A DNA stretch of 18,114 nt from Bacteroidota bacterium (GTDB lineage: Bacteria > Bacteroidota > Bacteroidia > Chitinophagales > Chitinophagaceae). The stretch's first letter is position 1, and every line of letters begins with the position of its first letter. The notes beneath the pieces were generated by a model that saw only the letters and a list, made by a program, of their open reading frames with translations, did not search any database and had not been told where the DNA came from. Shown one piece after another: positions 15,402-18,114 of this stretch. The DNA lies in contig JAKAJX010000123.1 in assembly GCA_021824855.1 (NCBI GenBank), positions 1-18,114 of the forward strand, read 5' to 3'. Made by a program: the position numbers and the translations under genes.

Positions 15402-16391
15402 TTATTTCTTAAATAGTCTAATGCCTAAAACAAATATAGTGCCTACTACAGCCGGAACTACTTTGTTAATTATCCATACACCAGTGGCAGTTAAAATAAT
15501 TCCAATAGTATTTGTACTAATTAAACCTAATAGTGCAATACTTAATTTACCACGTAAACCAATTTCTGCTAAAGTTATACTTGGTACAATGGCTAATGCT
15601 AAAAACATAATACATAACAACCAAAATTCTTGAATATAACTTGCATCAACTTTAAAAACCTGTAGCAATAATAAGTATTGCGAAATAAATACCAAATAAC
15701 GTGCAAAAGAAAGATTTAAAATTCTTGTTAATTCTTTCCAATGAAAATCTTCTACCTTCTGAATAAAGAAAGAATATTTTGCTATCCAAGGTATTTTTTC
15801 TACAGTTTTTGTTACCCACGATAAACTAAAATACAATGAAACCATTAATACACCAATAATTATTAAAATATAAATTAATCCGTCTAACCACACTATGGAT
15901 AATTCAGAAAATGGGTTAAGAATAAAATTAAAAAAATATCGTAAGTATAATAAACCTATGGTTCCCATTGTAACTGTAATAATAAGTTGTGCAAGGCTTC
16001 CTACCATTGTTACAAAAATAGACCGAATTCTATTTCCTTCATGCATATAAATAGATCTGCCAATGTATTCTCCTACGCCATTAATAGTTCCAAATGCAAA
16101 TGCTTCTCCGCTAAATATGGCTTTAAACGAAGTAAAGAATGAAATATTTTCAATTTCATGTACTAATAATTGCCATTTGCGGGCTTCTAATCCCCAATTT
16201 ATCAGCATTAAAAAGAGTACAATACCCATTTTACTCCATTCTATAATTCCAAACGAAGTAGCAATATTCTTCCATATTCCATACACATTTTGTTGTTGTT
16301 GTATTTGATGATAAATGGAAATGGCTAACCAGAGAAATATAGCAGGACCAACAAAGTAATTTATTAATATTCTTAGCCGTTTATGAATCAT
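15402..16391 (-). CDS. LPG_synthase_TM-family (UPF0104-like) membrane protein
   Basis: A 329-residue polytopic membrane protein read from the ATG at 16391. The frame extends to an ATG at 16487, but that version overlaps the divergent ruvC start by 13 bases and adds residues unlike the family. The typical N-terminus is basic (MIHKRLRILINYF), then GPAIFLWLAISIYHQIQ. Recognisable features are LEARKWQLL at about 69-77 and SGEAFAFGTINGVGEYIGRS at about 94-113, followed by repeated hydrophobic spans. This matches the flippase-like region of lysylphosphatidylglycerol synthases (PF03706), without the C-terminal synthase domain. Such stand-alone proteins are thought to move lipids, but substrate is unknown. 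It forms a two-gene unit with DUF3108, with a 4-base gap. Confidence 0.87.
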   Translation of the reverse strand: MIHKRLRILINYFVGPAIFLWLAISIYHQIQQQQNVYGIWKNIATSFGIIEWSKMGIVLFLMLINWGLEARKWQLLVHEIENISFFTSFKAIFSGEAFAFGTINGVGEYIGRSIYMHEGNRIRSIFVTMVGSLAQLIITVTMGTIGLLYLRYFFNFILNPFSELSIVWLDGLIYILIIIGVLMVSLYFSLSWVTKTVEKIPWIAKYSFFIQKVEDFHWKELTRILNLSFARYLVFISQYLLLLQVFKVDASYIQEFWLLCIMFLALAIVPSITLAEIGLRGKLSIALLGLISTNTIGIILTATGVWIINKVVPAVVGTIFVLGIRLFKK

Positions 16392-16474
16392 TAACCAAAT
16401 ATTGTTGCATGCAAAGAAAAGCCGATTGAGCAATATAAAAAACTTATTGTAGAATAAAGTATTTTCACCTTTCA

Positions 16475-17038
16475 ATGAATCAATCAAAAATAATATTAGG
16501 AATTGATCCGGGTACCCAAATAATGGGTTATGCTTTGTTGCAGGTAAATAATACGCAATTACAAATTGTGCAAATGGATGTATTAAAACTTACTGCACAT
16601 AAAGATATTTATATGCGATTAGAAAAAATACATGCTAAAGTGTCTGAACTTATTTATTTATACAAGCCTACTGCTTGTGCAATTGAAGCACCCTTTTTTG
16701 GAAAAAATATACAAAGTATGTTAAAGTTAGGAAGGGCTCAAGGCGTAGCTATTGCTGCCGCAATGCAAGGCAAATTGCCTGTTACAGAGTATTCTCCTAA
16801 AAAAATAAAACAATCCATTACCGGAAATGGCAATGCCGATAAAGAGCAAGTATGGCTTATGTTACAGCGATTATTGAAAATTGAAGAAAAGCCACAATAT
16901 TTTGATGCAACCGATGCATTAGCAGTGGCATTATGCCATTATTATCAAACAAATTCGGCTATGGCTAAATTGAAAAATGGATTTAAAGATTGGAGCGATT
17001 TTATTAAAAAGAATGAACAGCGTATTATTAAAAAATAA
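16475..17038 (+). CDS. ruvC: Crossover junction endodeoxyribonuclease RuvC
   Basis: A 187-residue Holliday-junction resolvase. The four acidic residues of the RNase H-like active site are visible: D11 in ILGIDPG, E71 in AIEAPFFGKN, and D144 and D147 in FDATDALAVALCH. The LKLGRAQG helix (84-90) and YSPKKIKQSITGNGNADKEQV (106-125) are also standard. It cuts junctions moved by RuvAB; ruvB lies about 12 kb upstream on the opposite strand, and ruvA is not in the window. The C-terminal tail (GFKDWSDFIKKNEQRIIKK) is basic and slightly longer than in E. coli. It diverges from the LPG_synthase_TM-type gene across 83 bases. The ATG at 16475 has no Shine-Dalgarno and no clear TAnnTTTG upstream. Confidence 0.97.
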   Translation: MNQSKIILGIDPGTQIMGYALLQVNNTQLQIVQMDVLKLTAHKDIYMRLEKIHAKVSELIYLYKPTACAIEAPFFGKNIQSMLKLGRAQGVAIAAAMQGKLPVTEYSPKKIKQSITGNGNADKEQVWLMLQRLLKIEEKPQYFDATDALAVALCHYYQTNSAMAKLKNGFKDWSDFIKKNEQRIIKK

Positions 17039-17066
17039 GTATTGTATCAATGCTATTTTGGAATAA

Positions 17067-17104
17067 AAAAGAGAGTCAACCTAAATTTAGGTTGACTCTC
17101 TTTT
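17067..17104. terminator. Bidirectional terminator between ruvC and dipeptidase
   Basis: This is a perfect 38-base palindrome centred at 17085/17086, with GAGAGTCAACCTAAA in each arm flanked by AAAA and TTTT. It lies between the ruvC stop and the minus-strand dipeptidase stop and can terminate both. The long, loopless symmetry is unusual but consistent with a strong convergent terminator. Confidence 0.93.
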
Positions 17105-17121
17105 AGGTTTTTATAATTAAT

Positions 17122-18114
17122 TTATTGTTTTAATTCAGCATAAAATTGTTGGAAATAAGGGATAGTTTCTATGCCTTTATAAAAATTAATTAAATCAAAT
17201 TTTTCATTGGGGCTATGAAGGTTATCGCTATCAAAGCCAAAACCCATGAACACAATTTTTATTCCTAATTCTTTTTCAAATAAAGCACAAATAGGAATAC
17301 TGCCTCCACCGCGAACCGGAATTGGGTTTTTACCAAACGTACTAAACATGGCTTTTTCTGCAGCTTTATATTCTATAGAATCTATTGGTGTCATATAAGG
17401 CTCACCGCCGTGATGTTCTTGTGCTTTTACCATAACACCTTTTGGTGCAATACTTGTAAAATAGTGCAATAATTTTTCAGTAATTTTTTCTGATGATTGA
17501 TTAGGTACCAATCTTGCCGAAATTTTTGCATACGCTTTTGAAGGTAAAACCGTTTTAGCACCTTCTCCTGTATAACCTCCCCAAATGCCATTCACTTCTA
17601 AAGTAGGTCTTATGCCTGTACGTTCATTGGTTGTATAACCATTTTCACCCCATAATACTTCTACTCCTAAATCTTTTTTATATTCTTCTTCATCAAAAGG
17701 AGCTTCAGCCATTTTTATTCTTTCTGCTGCAGTTACTTCTGCAACATCGTCATAAAATCCCGGGATTGTAATATGATTATTTTCGTCGTGGCAAGAGGCA
17801 ATCATTTTCGATAAAATAGTGATGGGGTTAGCCACTGCACCACCATAAACACCACTATGTAAATCTCTATTGGCTCCTGTAACTTCCACTTCAATATAAC
17901 TCAATCCACGAACGCCTACATCAATTGAAGGGTTTTCGATACTTAGCATGGATGTATCGCTTATTAAAATAACATCGGCCTTTAAAAGTTCTTTATGTTC
18001 TTTTACAAACTTTGCCAAATTGGGACTGCCAATTTCTTCTTCTCCTTCAATAATAAATTTAATATTGCATGATAATGTATTGGTTTTTACCAAAGTTTCT
18101 AAGGCTTTTACATG
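17122..18114 (-). CDS. M20-family dipeptidase, C-terminal part (gene runs off window)
   Basis: The minus-strand frame is open to the window edge, so the 5' end is missing; 330 C-terminal residues are present (HVKALETLV... to FYAELKQ). A start codon inside the window is not needed: residues before the in-frame TTG at 18093 continue the family. Visible motifs are EGEEEIGS (23-30 of the fragment), with the general-base/metal Glu pair, ISDTSM with the metal Asp, and DLHSGVYGG with the His of the lid domain. RGGGSIP and NLHSPNE, with the C-terminal metal His, follow. This is the carnosinase/CNDP-like dipeptidase group (usual length about 450), a two-metal cytoplasmic exopeptidase with broad dipeptide specificity. 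It is intact over the visible part and ends just after a shared terminator. Confidence 0.95.
   Translation of the reverse strand, partial: HVKALETLVKTNTLSCNIKFIIEGEEEIGSPNLAKFVKEHKELLKADVILISDTSMLSIENPSIDVGVRGLSYIEVEVTGANRDLHSGVYGGAVANPITILSKMIASCHDENNHITIPGFYDDVAEVTAAERIKMAEAPFDEEEYKKDLGVEVLWGENGYTTNERTGIRPTLEVNGIWGGYTGEGAKTVLPSKAYAKISARLVPNQSSEKITEKLLHYFTSIAPKGVMVKAQEHHGGEPYMTPIDSIEYKAAEKAMFSTFGKNPIPVRGGGSIPICALFEKELGIKIVFMGFGFDSDNLHSPNEKFDLINFYKGIETIPYFQQFYAELKQ

Noticed and set aside
16392..16487. 32-codon N-terminal extension of the LPG_synthase_TM-type gene
   Set aside because: It would overlap the divergent ruvC start and adds residues not expected in the family; the ATG at 16391 is preferred.
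1..18114. TAG recoding as a sense codon genome-wide
   Set aside because: uppP ends with TAG at the normal family length, so TAG acts as a stop here.

Overview
The window is an AT-rich, densely packed chromosomal segment of a Bacteroidota bacterium, most likely from the Chitinophagales/Sphingobacteriia side. Several things point this way. There are lineage-typical small families (DUF3467, DUF3098), a CarboxypepD_reg-like surface protein, the gene order ftsX - DUF3098 - uppP, and a LeuRS with the long Bacteroidota-type insertion before KMSKS. Shine-Dalgarno sequences are essentially absent, and several promoters match the Bacteroidota -7 element TAnnTTTG. TAA is the usual stop codon; uppP ends in TAG and the MFS gene in TGA, so the standard code applies.

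Layout. 1-147 is the tail of an unrecognised gene, followed by a strong terminator. 255-1746 (+) carries a secreted CarboxypepD_reg-like protein and a DUF3467 protein. 1815-2690 (-) is a LacX-type aldose 1-epimerase, divergent from an OmpR-family response regulator (2878-3576, +) that has no kinase next to it. That regulator converges on ruvB (3630-4667, -) across a perfectly palindromic terminator. 4793-6738 (+) is a small redox-type locus: a MarR-family regulator, an F420-reductase-like NADP-binding protein and an SDR. The same perfect 16-bp palindrome lies at the marR promoter and before the second gene. 6781-6939 (-) encodes an unlisted 52-residue single-span membrane protein. 6993-9902 (-) is leuS, interrupted by one in-frame TAG at a conserved Trp codon. 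Divergent from it, 10206-13737 (+) holds ftsX, DUF3098, uppP and a UMF1-type MFS transporter. An MBL-fold hydrolase is translationally coupled to the transporter. 14606-16391 (-) is a two-gene unit of an LPG_synthase_TM-type membrane protein and a DUF3108 secreted protein. ruvC (16475-17038, +) is followed by a 38-bp perfect-palindrome bidirectional terminator and the C-terminal part of an M20 dipeptidase (-) that runs off the window.

Functionally this is mostly housekeeping: Holliday-junction processing (ruvB, ruvC), leucyl-tRNA charging, cell division and envelope (ftsX, uppP), sugar and peptide metabolism, and a small regulated oxidoreductase locus. I see no mobile element, CRISPR array, phage, tRNA or rRNA, and no clear new multi-gene defence or secretion system. 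The observations most worth following are the amber codon inside leuS, the twin MarR-type operators, apparently leaderless promoters, the 52-aa membrane protein, and structured intergenic DNA at 9981-10179 and 11084-11205.
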